From: Corynebacterium lubricantis DSM 45231 | GTDB lineage: Bacteria; Actinomycetota; Actinomycetes; Mycobacteriales; Mycobacteriaceae | Direction of reading: 5' to 3' | Length of the DNA: 64,000 bases | NCBI RefSeq assembly: GCF_000379425.1 | Contig: NZ_KB902238.1 | Span: 60,201 to 124,200 of the forward strand | In this document: positions 56,675-64,000 of the stretch, piece by piece | Layout of the letters: every line of letters starts with the position of its first letter | Position numbering within the stretch: the first letter of the stretch is position 1 | The notes under the pieces: generated by a model | Told to the model about the DNA's origin: nothing | Database searches by the model: none | The model's input: only the letters and a program-made list of their open reading frames with translations | Program-made: the position numbers and the translations under genes

Positions 56675-57915
56675 TTAGTTATCCTTCCAGTTCAAGGACA
56701 CCAGGTCTGGGTGCAGCTCGGACAGGGAGTTCACACCCATCAGCTGCATGGTGCGCGTCATCTCGGAGCGCATGATGTCTAGCAAGCGCACAACCCCTTC
56801 TGCTCCTCCGGCCATCAGACCGTAGAGGTAGGCGCGACCGATGAGAGCTGCGTCGGCACCGAGAGCGACCGCGGCAACGACATCTGCGCCCGACATAATG
56901 CCCGTGTCGACGAGCACGGTTGGCTCGTCGCCAAGCCTCTTGCGTACTTCCGGCAGCGTGTGCAGCGGGACCGGTGCGCGGTCGAGCTGGCGACCGCCGT
57001 GGTTGGACAGCACGACGCCGTCGACGCCTGCTTCCATGGCGCGCACGGCATCGTCGGCAGTTTGGATGCCCTTGACCAGCAAGGTGCCCTTCCACTGATT
57101 GCGCAGCCACTGAATGTCGCTGAATGCCAGCGTCGGGTCAAACATATTGCCAATCTGTGCGATCGACTTCGTGCCCTCGCCGAAGTTGGTGAAGCCCAAC
57201 GGCTTGGTGGTGAGGAAGTTGAACCACCACTCCGGGCGGTAAGACGCATCGAGGACAGTCTTTGCCGTAAGTTGTGGCGGGAAAGTCATGCCGTTGCGTG
57301 CGTCGCGGTGGCGCGCGCCCGCGACTGGGGTGTCCACGGTGACGATCAGAGTGTCGTATCCAGCGCGGTCTGCGCGTGCAATCAGATCCTCGGAGATTTC
57401 ACGAGATTCGCGGGCCATGTAGAGCTGGAACCACTTGCGGCCGTACGGGCCCGCCGCGGCAACTTCTTCAATATTGGCCGTGCCCACGGTGGATAGGGAG
57501 AACGGGATGCCAGCCTTGTGAGCTGCAGTAACGCCCGCCATCTCCCCTTCCGAGTGCATCATACGGGTGAATCCCGTTGGCGCGATGGCCAGAGGCATCG
57601 ATGACTCGGCCCCAGAGAAGGTAGCCGTGAGGTCGACGTTTTCCACGTCGCGCAGCACCTGCGGGTGGAAAGAGAGCTCGCGGAAAGCCTGGCGTGCGCG
57701 TCCGAGCGAGATTTCCTGCTCGGCGGCGCCTTCGACGTAGTCGAATGGGCCACGCGGCGTTCGTCGTTTAGCGATGGCGCGCAAGTCCCACACGTCCTGT
57801 GCCCCATCGAGCCTGGCTTGACACGATTCGCTGTCGGCTTCTTGAACTTCAAAAAATCGGTGAATATGGATGGGTCGGGCAGCTGCCGATCCATCGGAAC
57901 GAGACGCTTGGTCAT
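56675..57915 (-). pseudogene. lldD: Quinone-dependent L-lactate dehydrogenase with apparent frameshift
   Basis: The main frame (56675-57793, 372 residues from a GTG) is an FMN alpha-hydroxyacid dehydrogenase: IAPTGFTRMMHSEGE, QLYMARES, LLVKGIQTADDA and SNHGGRQLD. The corynebacterial LldD N-terminus (MTKRLVPMDRQLPDP, then FLKFKKPTANRV) is found in another frame starting at 57915, with AAAGGA properly placed before its ATG. The two parts join if one base is restored near 57816-57819, giving about 413 residues. So a one-base deletion, or a sequencing error, separates them. The shorter frame still covers the family core, so partial function from the GTG cannot be excluded. It is first in an operon with the MFS gene. 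Confidence 0.75.
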
Positions 57916-58076
57916 CGGAGTCCTTTGCACTGCAGAAATAGGTGATAAGGGGAACGAAAACACTGTATCGGGCGGCTGGGAACTTCTGGCTATTTGGTTC
58001 GCCGATAAGCAGTGACGTGCTGCTGTTGATGTTCTACGCTTGTAGTAGATCACCAGCATGAGAAAGGTTGTTTCCG

Positions 58077-60086
58077 ATGGCTGGGCTTGTACTTTCACTT
58101 GAGCTGAAGGGCTTTGACGAGGGCTACGAATTCGTCCTTTTGGCAGATTCCTCGTTTGCCATGCACTCGTTGCATCAGGCGATCCAAGTGGTATTCGATT
58201 GGACAGGTTCTCATCTGTGGAATATCACCGGTAGTGACGGCTCGATAGTAGATATGGACCAAGGGTTTCAGGTCGGTATAGGAAGACTTCTCGGTGCGGT
58301 GGGTGACTCTGCAACCTATCGCTATGACTTCGGTGATGGTTGGGAAGTTGCGGTCGAGGTGAAAGAGAAATTGGACGCCGCGACAGAGCATTTTGCCCTG
58401 ATGAAAACAGCAGAATTCCGCGGAATTGACGATGTAGGTGGCATCCCCGGGTTAAAGGACATTTATAGCCTCGCCTCGCGGGCGTTCCGGGGCGACGAGT
58501 TGTCGCGGGGGGAAAATGACCTCTTGCAGCAGTACACCGGCGAGCGCGGGGAGGCAGCATTTCTTCATCTCACGGAGCCCCGCGGGGACGAGATTCAGGT
58601 AAAGCTCGCCGAGCTGTCTATCTTTCCTCCTTTCCCCTCGGCTCGCGACATCGAGTTGCGCTACGAGGAAAATCGAGAGTTCTCTGAAACGAATTTTTCC
58701 CTTCTCGCGCTGCGTGAGCTGGTTTCGCTGGGTCAAACCGCTGATGAAGTATCAAGCCAAGAGGTCACCGAATTGGGCGTCGTGCCATTGCGATATCTGC
58801 GATTTGTTGACACTCACGATGTACCTCTCACTCCCGCGGGATATATCAAGCCAGCGGCACTCGAAGAGTTGATGTCCGCGATTAGGCTCGAACGCCCCGT
58901 TCCCCGAAAAGAGCGAGACGTGGACGCGTTGTTTGGGTTGCGCGAATGGCTGCAGCTGACTGGGCAGGTAGAAGTGCATGGGGGAAATCTGCGGGTGACT
59001 TCTGCGGGGAAGGGCTCCATTCGTCGTGAATTGATTCCTGAGATGGTGATGTTGCTCTATCCCACAAAGTTAGAAACGATGAGTTGTTTTGCCGAGGAAT
59101 TGGCCATGGCCAGTGGTGTTGCTCCCCTCAGAGTTCTTGAGCTTTCTCGTCGAGTAGTGCCCTTGAACCAACAGTATTCCTCCGATGATCTGACTCGGCC
59201 GACTCTTGCGTTGCTTGAAGTTGCAGGGTGGATGAATCCCAAAGGCGAGCTGGGGCCCAAGGCGAAGAGGTACCTGAGTACGTTGTTGAATAACATGCTG
59301 GACGGTGTGGATGAGTCTAGGGGGGATTCGGCGTCGGCCGGAGTTCCGGAGATCGTCGATACGCTCTGCGATCTAAGCGCAACATTTAATACATTGATCA
59401 GTGCGGTCGACCTGAAGACATTCAGTGAAGAATTGTCGGAGGATGATTTCATTCGGTTGAGTGCTCACTTTGCGCCTGTGATTACTGCAGCATTACGGCC
59501 GTTCTCCGGAGGTGGCATCGTTGTTCCGTGGGAGCCTGAGGAGTCGATTGACCCACGGCTGACCACAATGCTTCTCGATTCTGGCGTGGACATGGTCAGT
59601 GCCCCTGAATTGACGTTGCTAGACACTGTGGTGCTTTGCTTCGAGGACTGCGGCTTCATCGTTGACGCGCGCGAGAATGGCCATTATGTCCTGACCGAGC
59701 TGGGCCTGGAAGTTATGGACGAGCCCTATGCTGCTGTTTATCCGATCCTGCATGGGCTGTTGCCCGGTTTCTATGGAAACGAGAACTTCGTTGTCCTCCT
59801 GGATGGATTGGCTAGTTTAATTGGGCGCACCAAGGCTGCGCGATTGCTCGGAGTTGAGGAGCAGTCTTTGAATATGACGCTCGGTAACAATTCCGAGTTG
59901 CCATATGCCAAAGGTCGGTCCCAGCAGATTCCGGAGATGGCGAATGTGCTGCGCGACTTCTTCGGAATGCAGAAGGTCAATCCGTTGCTGGGTGAAGTAC
60001 CAGAGTTGACGTCGCTGGGTCGTATTGCGATTACTCACGCCATTGCGGAGCGACTTCGAGAGATGACCCCCGAGACGAGGCCGTGA
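58077..60086 (+). CDS. Large protein with N-terminal plasmid pRiA4b ORF-3-like domain
   Basis: The 669-residue protein begins with a pRiA4b ORF-3-like domain (about residues 1-125): FVLLADSSFAMHSLHQAIQV, DWTGSHLWNI, YRYDFGDGWEVAVEV and GIPGLKDIY. The remaining about 540 residues have no motif I recognise; they are largely helical, without membrane segments or Cys clusters. The ATG at 58077 has GAAAGG nine bases upstream. The domain occurs on plasmids and chromosomes with unknown function. A perfect parS lies eight bases after the stop codon. Confidence 0.75.
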   Translation: MAGLVLSLELKGFDEGYEFVLLADSSFAMHSLHQAIQVVFDWTGSHLWNITGSDGSIVDMDQGFQVGIGRLLGAVGDSATYRYDFGDGWEVAVEVKEKLDAATEHFALMKTAEFRGIDDVGGIPGLKDIYSLASRAFRGDELSRGENDLLQQYTGERGEAAFLHLTEPRGDEIQVKLAELSIFPPFPSARDIELRYEENREFSETNFSLLALRELVSLGQTADEVSSQEVTELGVVPLRYLRFVDTHDVPLTPAGYIKPAALEELMSAIRLERPVPRKERDVDALFGLREWLQLTGQVEVHGGNLRVTSAGKGSIRRELIPEMVMLLYPTKLETMSCFAEELAMASGVAPLRVLELSRRVVPLNQQYSSDDLTRPTLALLEVAGWMNPKGELGPKAKRYLSTLLNNMLDGVDESRGDSASAGVPEIVDTLCDLSATFNTLISAVDLKTFSEELSEDDFIRLSAHFAPVITAALRPFSGGGIVVPWEPEESIDPRLTTMLLDSGVDMVSAPELTLLDTVVLCFEDCGFIVDARENGHYVLTELGLEVMDEPYAAVYPILHGLLPGFYGNENFVVLLDGLASLIGRTKAARLLGVEEQSLNMTLGNNSELPYAKGRSQQIPEMANVLRDFFGMQKVNPLLGEVPELTSLGRIAITHAIAERLREMTPETRP

Positions 60087-60094
60087 TTAGGCAA

Positions 60095-60110
60095 TGTTTC
60101 ACGTGAAACA
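60095..60110. other. parS site 7 (perfect), intergenic
   Basis: TGTTTCACGTGAAACA is extended by four complementary bases on each side to a 24-base perfect palindrome (60091-60114), just after the pRiA4b-type gene. It is the most distal parS seen in the window. Confidence 0.95.
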
Positions 60111-60114
60111 TTGC

Positions 60115-60175
60115 TACATCTCGAGGCATCGCGAGAGCTGCCGTCCCGTCACGCTTTCGAGGTTCGGGCGGAGAA
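60115..60175 (-). pseudogene. Remnant of a duplicated uvrA-like 3' end
   Basis: On the minus strand a frame reads RPNLESVTGRQLSRCLEM followed by a stop. This resembles the C-terminus of the UvrA paralogue 240 bases away ([14 protein letters not shown]). The DNA shares CCGTCCCGTCAC and flanking bases in both copies, each followed by a parS or decayed parS. It is a short leftover of a tandem duplication. Confidence 0.6.
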
Positions 60176-60208
60176 TGCTTGTCGACGATGCCCTAGTTCC
60201 AGGAGGGC

Positions 60209-60382
60209 TGGAGTGAAAGTCAGTGTTCTTCAGTGTTCCTCACTAATAAGAGTGAGGCTGTCAGTGATACAAAATGGGCTGTCACTAACAACTTTCACTC
60301 CCTCACTAATAGAAAATGGGCTCTCACTAATAAAAGTGAGCTCTCACTGATAAAAGTGACGCTGTCACTCACATGAGTGAGG
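60209..60382. repeat. Array of short palindromic repeats
   Basis: At least five units related to TCACTAATAAAAGTGA are present. CTCACTAATAAGAGTGAG is at 60239-60256. Two units of the longer form with AAAATGGGCT lie near 60262-60330. Exact 20-base tandem copies CTCTCACTAATAAAAGTGAG and CTCTCACTGATAAAAGTGAC are at 60321-60340 and 60341-60360. A third variant ends in CACATGAGTGAG (about 60362-60381). Each can form a small hairpin. No spacers of CRISPR type occur. Confidence 0.75.
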
Positions 60383-60414
60383 AACTTAGAAACAATAATT
60401 TACGTGAAACATCC

Positions 60415-62832
60415 CTACTCCCCCAAGTACCGTCCCGTCACACTCTCCGAATTCGCAGCCACTTCCTCCGGAGTGCCCGTAGCAACAATTTGGCCACCGT
60501 CGACTCCCCCGCCCGGCCCCAAATCGATGAGGTAATCCGAGTTTCGAATCAGGTCGAGGTCGTGCTCAATGACTAGCACCGTCGCACCCTTATCAATCAG
60601 TCGCTGCAGCACCCCGATCAGCGTAGCCACGTCCTGGGGGTGCAATCCGACCGTGGGCTCGTCGAAAACAAAAAGCGCACTCTCTTGTTTGTGATGTAGC
60701 TCCCCGACCAGCTTGAGGCGCTGCGCCTCACCGCCCGAGAGCGCCGGGGTTGCCTCGTTGAGCGTGAGGTAGCCCAGCCCGACATCGCTCATCGCCTGCA
60801 AAGTGCGATGGACTTTTGCTAGGTCTGCCGTGTGCTCTAGGGCCTCGTCGATAGTCATGGCAAGTAGCTCGGGCAGTGCGAGACCGCCACGCCGGTACTC
60901 GCTGGCCTCCGGCGAATAGCGCGAGCCGCCACATTCAGGGCACGTAATGTCCACGTCGGGCAGGAACTGCACGTCCAGCGAAATCTTGCCGGTGCCTTCA
61001 CATTCAGGACATTTCAGCTTGCCGGTATTGAAGGAGAAATCACCAGCCTTCAGGCCGCTGACCTTGGCATACTCGCGTCGCAGCTGATCAAGCACGCCAG
61101 TATACGTACCCACCGTGGAGCGCACGTTCGCGCCGATCGGCGTCGCGTCGACGACATGCACGGTCGCAATTCCACCATTGCTTATCGACGACACGTGCGC
61201 CGGCTCCTTGCCCTGCAGCGCAGGCACGAGCGAGTCGAGAACAAGGGTGGTCTTGCCGGAACCGGAAACTCCGGTCACGGTGGTCATGCGACCGACGGGA
61301 AGCTTTACATCGAGCGCGTGCACCGTATGCAGTGGTGTGGTGGTGATGTGAATGTGGTCATCGGCCGGGCCGAGGGGCTCGCGGGCATTAACGGTCGTGC
61401 GGCCGGTGATGTAACCGCCGATCAAGCTATTGGAAACTTCCTCGATCGAGCCCTGAGCGGTGACCTCTCCCCCGTGCCTACCCGAGGCTGGTCCGATCTC
61501 GATGAGGTGGTCGGCCTCGGCGAGCACGCGCGGATCATGATCGACCATCACTACTGAATTGCCACCGGAAAGCAGATCGCGGATCACTCCGTGCAGACCC
61601 TCGAGGTTGGAGGGATGCAGTCCGATGGAGGGCTCGTCGAGGACGTAGAGCACCCCGGTGGTTTCATTGCGCACCGCGCGGGCCAGCTGGACGCGCTGGC
61701 GCTCGCCGGTGGAAAGGGTGTTTCCAGCGCGATCCAGCGAGAGGTAGCTCAAACCGAGCTCGACGAGTCGCGCACCCATGTGGGTGAGCGTGTCTGCAAG
61801 CGTCAGCGCCATTTTGCTCATGGGTTCTGGCACGGTCTCGGGTACGTGTTCCGCCCAATCCATGACTTCGCGCAGGGTGAGGGCTGTGACATCGGCCAAG
61901 GAGGAATCGTCGATAAGCGGTGTCCGTGCCTCTTCGGACAACCTTGTGCCGTGACAGCTGGGGCACGTGCGCTCCGTGAGGAAACGTGCGACTTTGGCGA
62001 GGCGCTTGTCGTTGTCGGCGCGTTTGAGCTCCTCGGTGACGGTGAGGCGTGCGTTGCGGAAGGTGAAGTCGAGGTCGTGGACGCCTTTCTTCGTGGTGAC
62101 GGTGATGTGCTTCTTTTCCTCGGGGCCGTCGAGGACGATGTCGCGCTCCCAGTCCTCGAGGTCCTGCCAAGCGACGTCGGTGCGTACGCCGAATTCGCGC
62201 ACGATGTCGGGTTGGACGTTGAATCCGAAGGTTTGCCAGGGCAGGACGGTGCCTTCGTCGATGGATTGAGCGGGGTCGCGGATCAGGCTTGCGTCGTCGA
62301 CTTCGCGGATGGTGCCCAGGCCCTCGCAGGTGGGGCAGGCGCCGTCGGAGTTAAACGCAAGGTCCTCCGCGCCGGGCGGGTTGAACTGAACACCACAGGT
62401 TGCGCAGGTCACGGGCTTTTCGGCGGCGACATTCAGGCTCGGTTCGTTGTAATGTCCGTTCGGACATTTGTGGCGGGCGAGGCGGGAGAAGATGAGGCGA
62501 ATGACGTTGAGCAGCTCAGTAGTGGTGCCGAAGGTGGAGCGCACATCGGGGACTGAGGGGCGCTGGCGCAGCGCGAGGGCTGCCGGGACGTGGGTGACGC
62601 GGTCGACGTCCGCGCGCGGGGCGTGGCTCATGCGCCGGCGGGTATACGTAGACAGGGCCTCGATGTAGCGACGCGAGCCCTCCGCGTAGAGCACGCCCAT
62701 GGCGAGCGAGGACTTACCGGAACCTGACACACCTGCGATGGCGACGAGCTGGCCGAGCGGGATATCTACATCGATGTTCTTGAGGTTGTTGACGCGGGCG
62801 CCGCGGACCTCAATGTGGGTCGGTTGAAGCAT
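60415..62832 (-). CDS. UvrA-like ABC ATPase (excinuclease paralogue)
   Basis: The 805-residue protein has two ABC modules. Walker A motifs are [10 protein letters not shown] (about residue 34) and [10 protein letters not shown] (about 530). Signatures are [12 protein letters not shown] and [13 protein letters not shown]. Several CxxC zinc pairs are present: CATCG/CPTCEG, CPSCHG, and CPECEG/CPECGG. It is shorter than true UvrA (about 950 residues) and resembles the UvrA2/drug-resistance-linked paralogues rather than the repair enzyme. The substrate is unknown. It overlaps the upstream DUF454 gene by 23 bases. Confidence 0.88.
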   Translation of the reverse strand: MLQPTHIEVRGARVNNLKNIDVDIPLGQLVAIAGVSGSGKSSLAMGVLYAEGSRRYIEALSTYTRRRMSHAPRADVDRVTHVPAALALRQRPSVPDVRSTFGTTTELLNVIRLIFSRLARHKCPNGHYNEPSLNVAAEKPVTCATCGVQFNPPGAEDLAFNSDGACPTCEGLGTIREVDDASLIRDPAQSIDEGTVLPWQTFGFNVQPDIVREFGVRTDVAWQDLEDWERDIVLDGPEEKKHITVTTKKGVHDLDFTFRNARLTVTEELKRADNDKRLAKVARFLTERTCPSCHGTRLSEEARTPLIDDSSLADVTALTLREVMDWAEHVPETVPEPMSKMALTLADTLTHMGARLVELGLSYLSLDRAGNTLSTGERQRVQLARAVRNETTGVLYVLDEPSIGLHPSNLEGLHGVIRDLLSGGNSVVMVDHDPRVLAEADHLIEIGPASGRHGGEVTAQGSIEEVSNSLIGGYITGRTTVNAREPLGPADDHIHITTTPLHTVHALDVKLPVGRMTTVTGVSGSGKTTLVLDSLVPALQGKEPAHVSSISNGGIATVHVVDATPIGANVRSTVGTYTGVLDQLRREYAKVSGLKAGDFSFNTGKLKCPECEGTGKISLDVQFLPDVDITCPECGGSRYSPEASEYRRGGLALPELLAMTIDEALEHTADLAKVHRTLQAMSDVGLGYLTLNEATPALSGGEAQRLKLVGELHHKQESALFVFDEPTVGLHPQDVATLIGVLQRLIDKGATVLVIEHDLDLIRNSDYLIDLGPGGGVDGGQIVATGTPEEVAANSESVTGRYLGE

Positions 62833-63211
62833 GGTCCCAGGTTACTCGGGACTTCTCCGGCTGGGGCTTCAGCCGAATGATGTGAATGCTCACCAGCACA
62901 GCGATGATGGGCAGGACAATCCACGTCGCGGTAGCGCCGATGAGAAGCGCGGAAATGATGATGCCCAGCCACATGACAGCGAGCGTGCGCGCCTTGTGCT
63001 TCGGCGTCATCGCGTGATTGTAGTAGTTGGAGATATAGGTGCCGAAGACCTTGTGATTGAGTAGATATTTGTGCAACCGCGTGGAACTGCGCGCGAAGCA
63101 AAAGGCGCTGAGCAGCAAGAACGGTGTGGTTGGCAGGATGGGAAGGACGATGCCGATCGCGCCGAGGGCGAGAGAGACTACCCCCACGGTGATCAGGATC
63201 GGCTTGAGCAT
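62810..63211 (-). CDS. DUF454 (YbaN-like) membrane protein
   Basis: The 133-residue protein has hydrophobic segments at about residues 3-25 ([20 protein letters not shown]) and 78-110. Typical DUF454 sequences include [24 protein letters not shown] and the following [10 protein letters not shown]. The function is unknown. It starts the operon with the UvrA-like gene and overlaps it by 23 bases. Confidence 0.85.
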   Translation of the reverse strand: MLKPILITVGVVSLALGAIGIVLPILPTTPFLLLSAFCFARSSTRLHKYLLNHKVFGTYISNYYNHAMTPKHKARTLAVMWLGIIISALLIGATATWIVLPIIAVLVSIHIIRLKPQPEKSRVTWDHASTDPH

Positions 63212-63303
63212 ACCTAATACTCTACAACTTTAGATTGAGGGATTGAAGTGGTCATTCGGGCCGCTTCTGTTTTGGGCCGCCTCTGCGCGCGTAATGTGGT
63301 GTC

Positions 63304-63729
63304 ATGGCTGAGATTACGAAGACCTATTCCATCGACCTCACGCGCGAATCGCAGAGGCATTACAAGGCAACGAACGGCAAGGGCGCAAGCATCGAGTTCG
63401 GTCAGGGCGAGGGCCTGATGTCCCCCGTCGAGGTGCTTCTTGCTGCGCTCGTCGGGTGCACCGCCGTGGACGTCGACGTAGTTACTTCTCGACGATCGGA
63501 GCCCACCGAATTCACTGTCCACGCCGAAGGCGACCGGGTGAATGAGGAAGGTGCCTCGCGCCTCAGCGACGTGCGCGTTGGATTCACCGTCCACTTCCCT
63601 GACGATAAGGCCGGTCAGCAGGCGCAGGGCCTAGTGGATAACCTGATTCGCATCTCGCATGAAAAGGACTGCACGGTGTCGCGCACCGTCGAGCACGAGA
63701 CGAACGTGACGTTTGAGAATTTGAGTTAG
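63304..63729 (+). CDS. OsmC-family protein
   Basis: The 141-residue protein has the OsmC fold pattern SPVEVLLAALVGCTAVDVDVV, with one conserved cysteine, and a second Cys in HEKDCTVSRTV. OsmC/Ohr proteins are thiol peroxidases, but some branches lack proven activity. ATG at 63304. The IS element follows about 20 bases after the stop. Confidence 0.88.
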   Translation: MAEITKTYSIDLTRESQRHYKATNGKGASIEFGQGEGLMSPVEVLLAALVGCTAVDVDVVTSRRSEPTEFTVHAEGDRVNEEGASRLSDVRVGFTVHFPDDKAGQQAQGLVDNLIRISHEKDCTVSRTVEHETNVTFENLS

Positions 63730-63748
63730 TAAACCGGGCTCGAAACAA

Positions 63749-64000
63749 GGTTGCGTCCAATAGTGTGGTGTACAGCTACCGCCTGGTGAACCCCCCCTGC
63801 CGACCAGCAAGGAGACCACCGCGGTACCTTTCGACTCAGCTCCTACACATCCTCGAAAGGACACCAACGATGGCCTCCGCGCCCAATCATATCGACCCCA
63901 CCGGATACCTCGACGACCTGCTGGCCCAAGCCTCACCCGATCTGATGCGCCAGATGCTCCAGGACACCATCAACCTCCTGCTGTCCGCCCAAGCCGACCA
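63749..64000 (+). mobile_element. IS256-family insertion sequence, left end (cut by window edge)
   Basis: The left end probably begins near GGTTGCGTCCAATAGTGTGG (63749-63768), which resembles terminal inverted repeats of IS256-family elements in actinobacteria. The transposase starts at 63870. The right end is outside the window, so the exact ends and target duplication cannot be checked. Confidence 0.6.
63870..64000 (+). CDS. IS256-family transposase, N-terminal part
   Basis: The first 43 codons encode MASAPNHIDPTGYLDDLLAQ followed by ASPDLMRQMLQDTINLLLSA. The motif ASPDLMRxxLQ(D/T)xINxLLSA is characteristic of IS256/MULE-type transposases. GAAAGG lies about ten bases before the ATG. The rest lies outside the window. 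Confidence 0.85.
   Translation, partial: MASAPNHIDPTGYLDDLLAQASPDLMRQMLQDTINLLLSAQAD

Noticed and set aside
58021..58060. LldR-type operator upstream of lldD
   Set aside because: TGGT/ACCA-like halves are present near 58043-58056 but the spacing does not fit the TNGT-N3-ACNA motif.
57559..58098. 179-codon frame overlapping lldD as a separate gene
   Set aside because: Only its short middle part (57817-57915) corresponds to protein, namely the LldD N-terminus; the rest is out-of-frame reading of lldD or of its upstream region.
60209..60382. CRISPR array
   Set aside because: Repeat units are about 16-20 bases with little or no spacer, and no cas genes are nearby.

Overview
The window is the chromosomal origin region of a Corynebacterium, an actinobacterium with fairly GC-rich DNA. 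The evidence is the order gyrB-dciA-recF-dnaN-oriC-dnaA-rpmH-rnpA-yidD-yidC-rsmG-parA-parB, followed by cwlM, trxA/trxB, sigM, a MurJ-pseudokinase fusion, a MutT4-type NUDIX gene and a CCA-adding enzyme. A trpL-EGDCFBA operon and sulfonate genes of the ssu/seu type are also present. The species cannot be named from the sequence alone.

Layout. 1-6.7 kb: sulfonate and sulfonate-ester utilisation (ssuC partial, ssuD, the ROK regulator ssuR, seuC, seuB, seuA). The ssuR and seuA promoters each carry a site of the form TAGAC-N6-GTCTA, the motif of the sulfur regulator McbR. 6.9-15.8 kb: replication genes, with perfect DnaA boxes on both sides of dnaA. 15.3-25.8 kb: ribosomal protein L34, RNase P protein, membrane insertase, rRNA methylase, ParAB segregation genes, a GNAT protein, an AlbA_2/RecG-like protein, CwlM, the thioredoxin system and SigM. 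25.9-36.5 kb: MurJ fusion, a secreted DUF6049-like protein, NUDIX, CCA transferase, YqgE and an AzlCD exporter. 36.5-42.9 kb: BASS-type symporter, a small unknown gene, an old-yellow-enzyme reductase, a MerR-controlled ABC exporter and a DUF4287 protein. 42.9-49.9 kb: tryptophan operon with a leader peptide (three adjacent Trp codons) and an attenuator. 50-58 kb: accessory metabolism (SdpI-like, YdhR-like, isochorismatase, AraC/DJ-1 regulator, dicarboxylate symporter, Rieske ferredoxin, metallophosphoesterase, MFS carrier, and a lactate dehydrogenase gene with an apparent frameshift). 58-64 kb: a large pRiA4b-ORF3-like protein, a repeat-rich intergenic region, a UvrA paralogue, DUF454 and OsmC proteins, and the left end of an IS256-family element cut by the window edge.

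Centromere sites. Six perfect ParB sites (TGTTTCACGTGAAACA) and one single-mismatch site lie between 30.6 and 60.1 kb. All are on the parAB side of oriC and none is in the first 30 kb. Five overlap protein-coding sequence and are read as VSRET (three) or FHVKH (two). One forms the core of the palindromic terminator after trpA. One is followed by a decayed second copy that is part of a duplicated uvrA tail. Between those two copies is an array of short palindromic repeats, partly with an exact 20-bp period.

No tRNA, rRNA or CRISPR array was recognised. Several genes (ssuR, the AlbA_2 gene, the OYE gene, trpL, the Rieske gene) have a -10 hexamer 6-8 bases before the start codon, which suggests leaderless transcripts.
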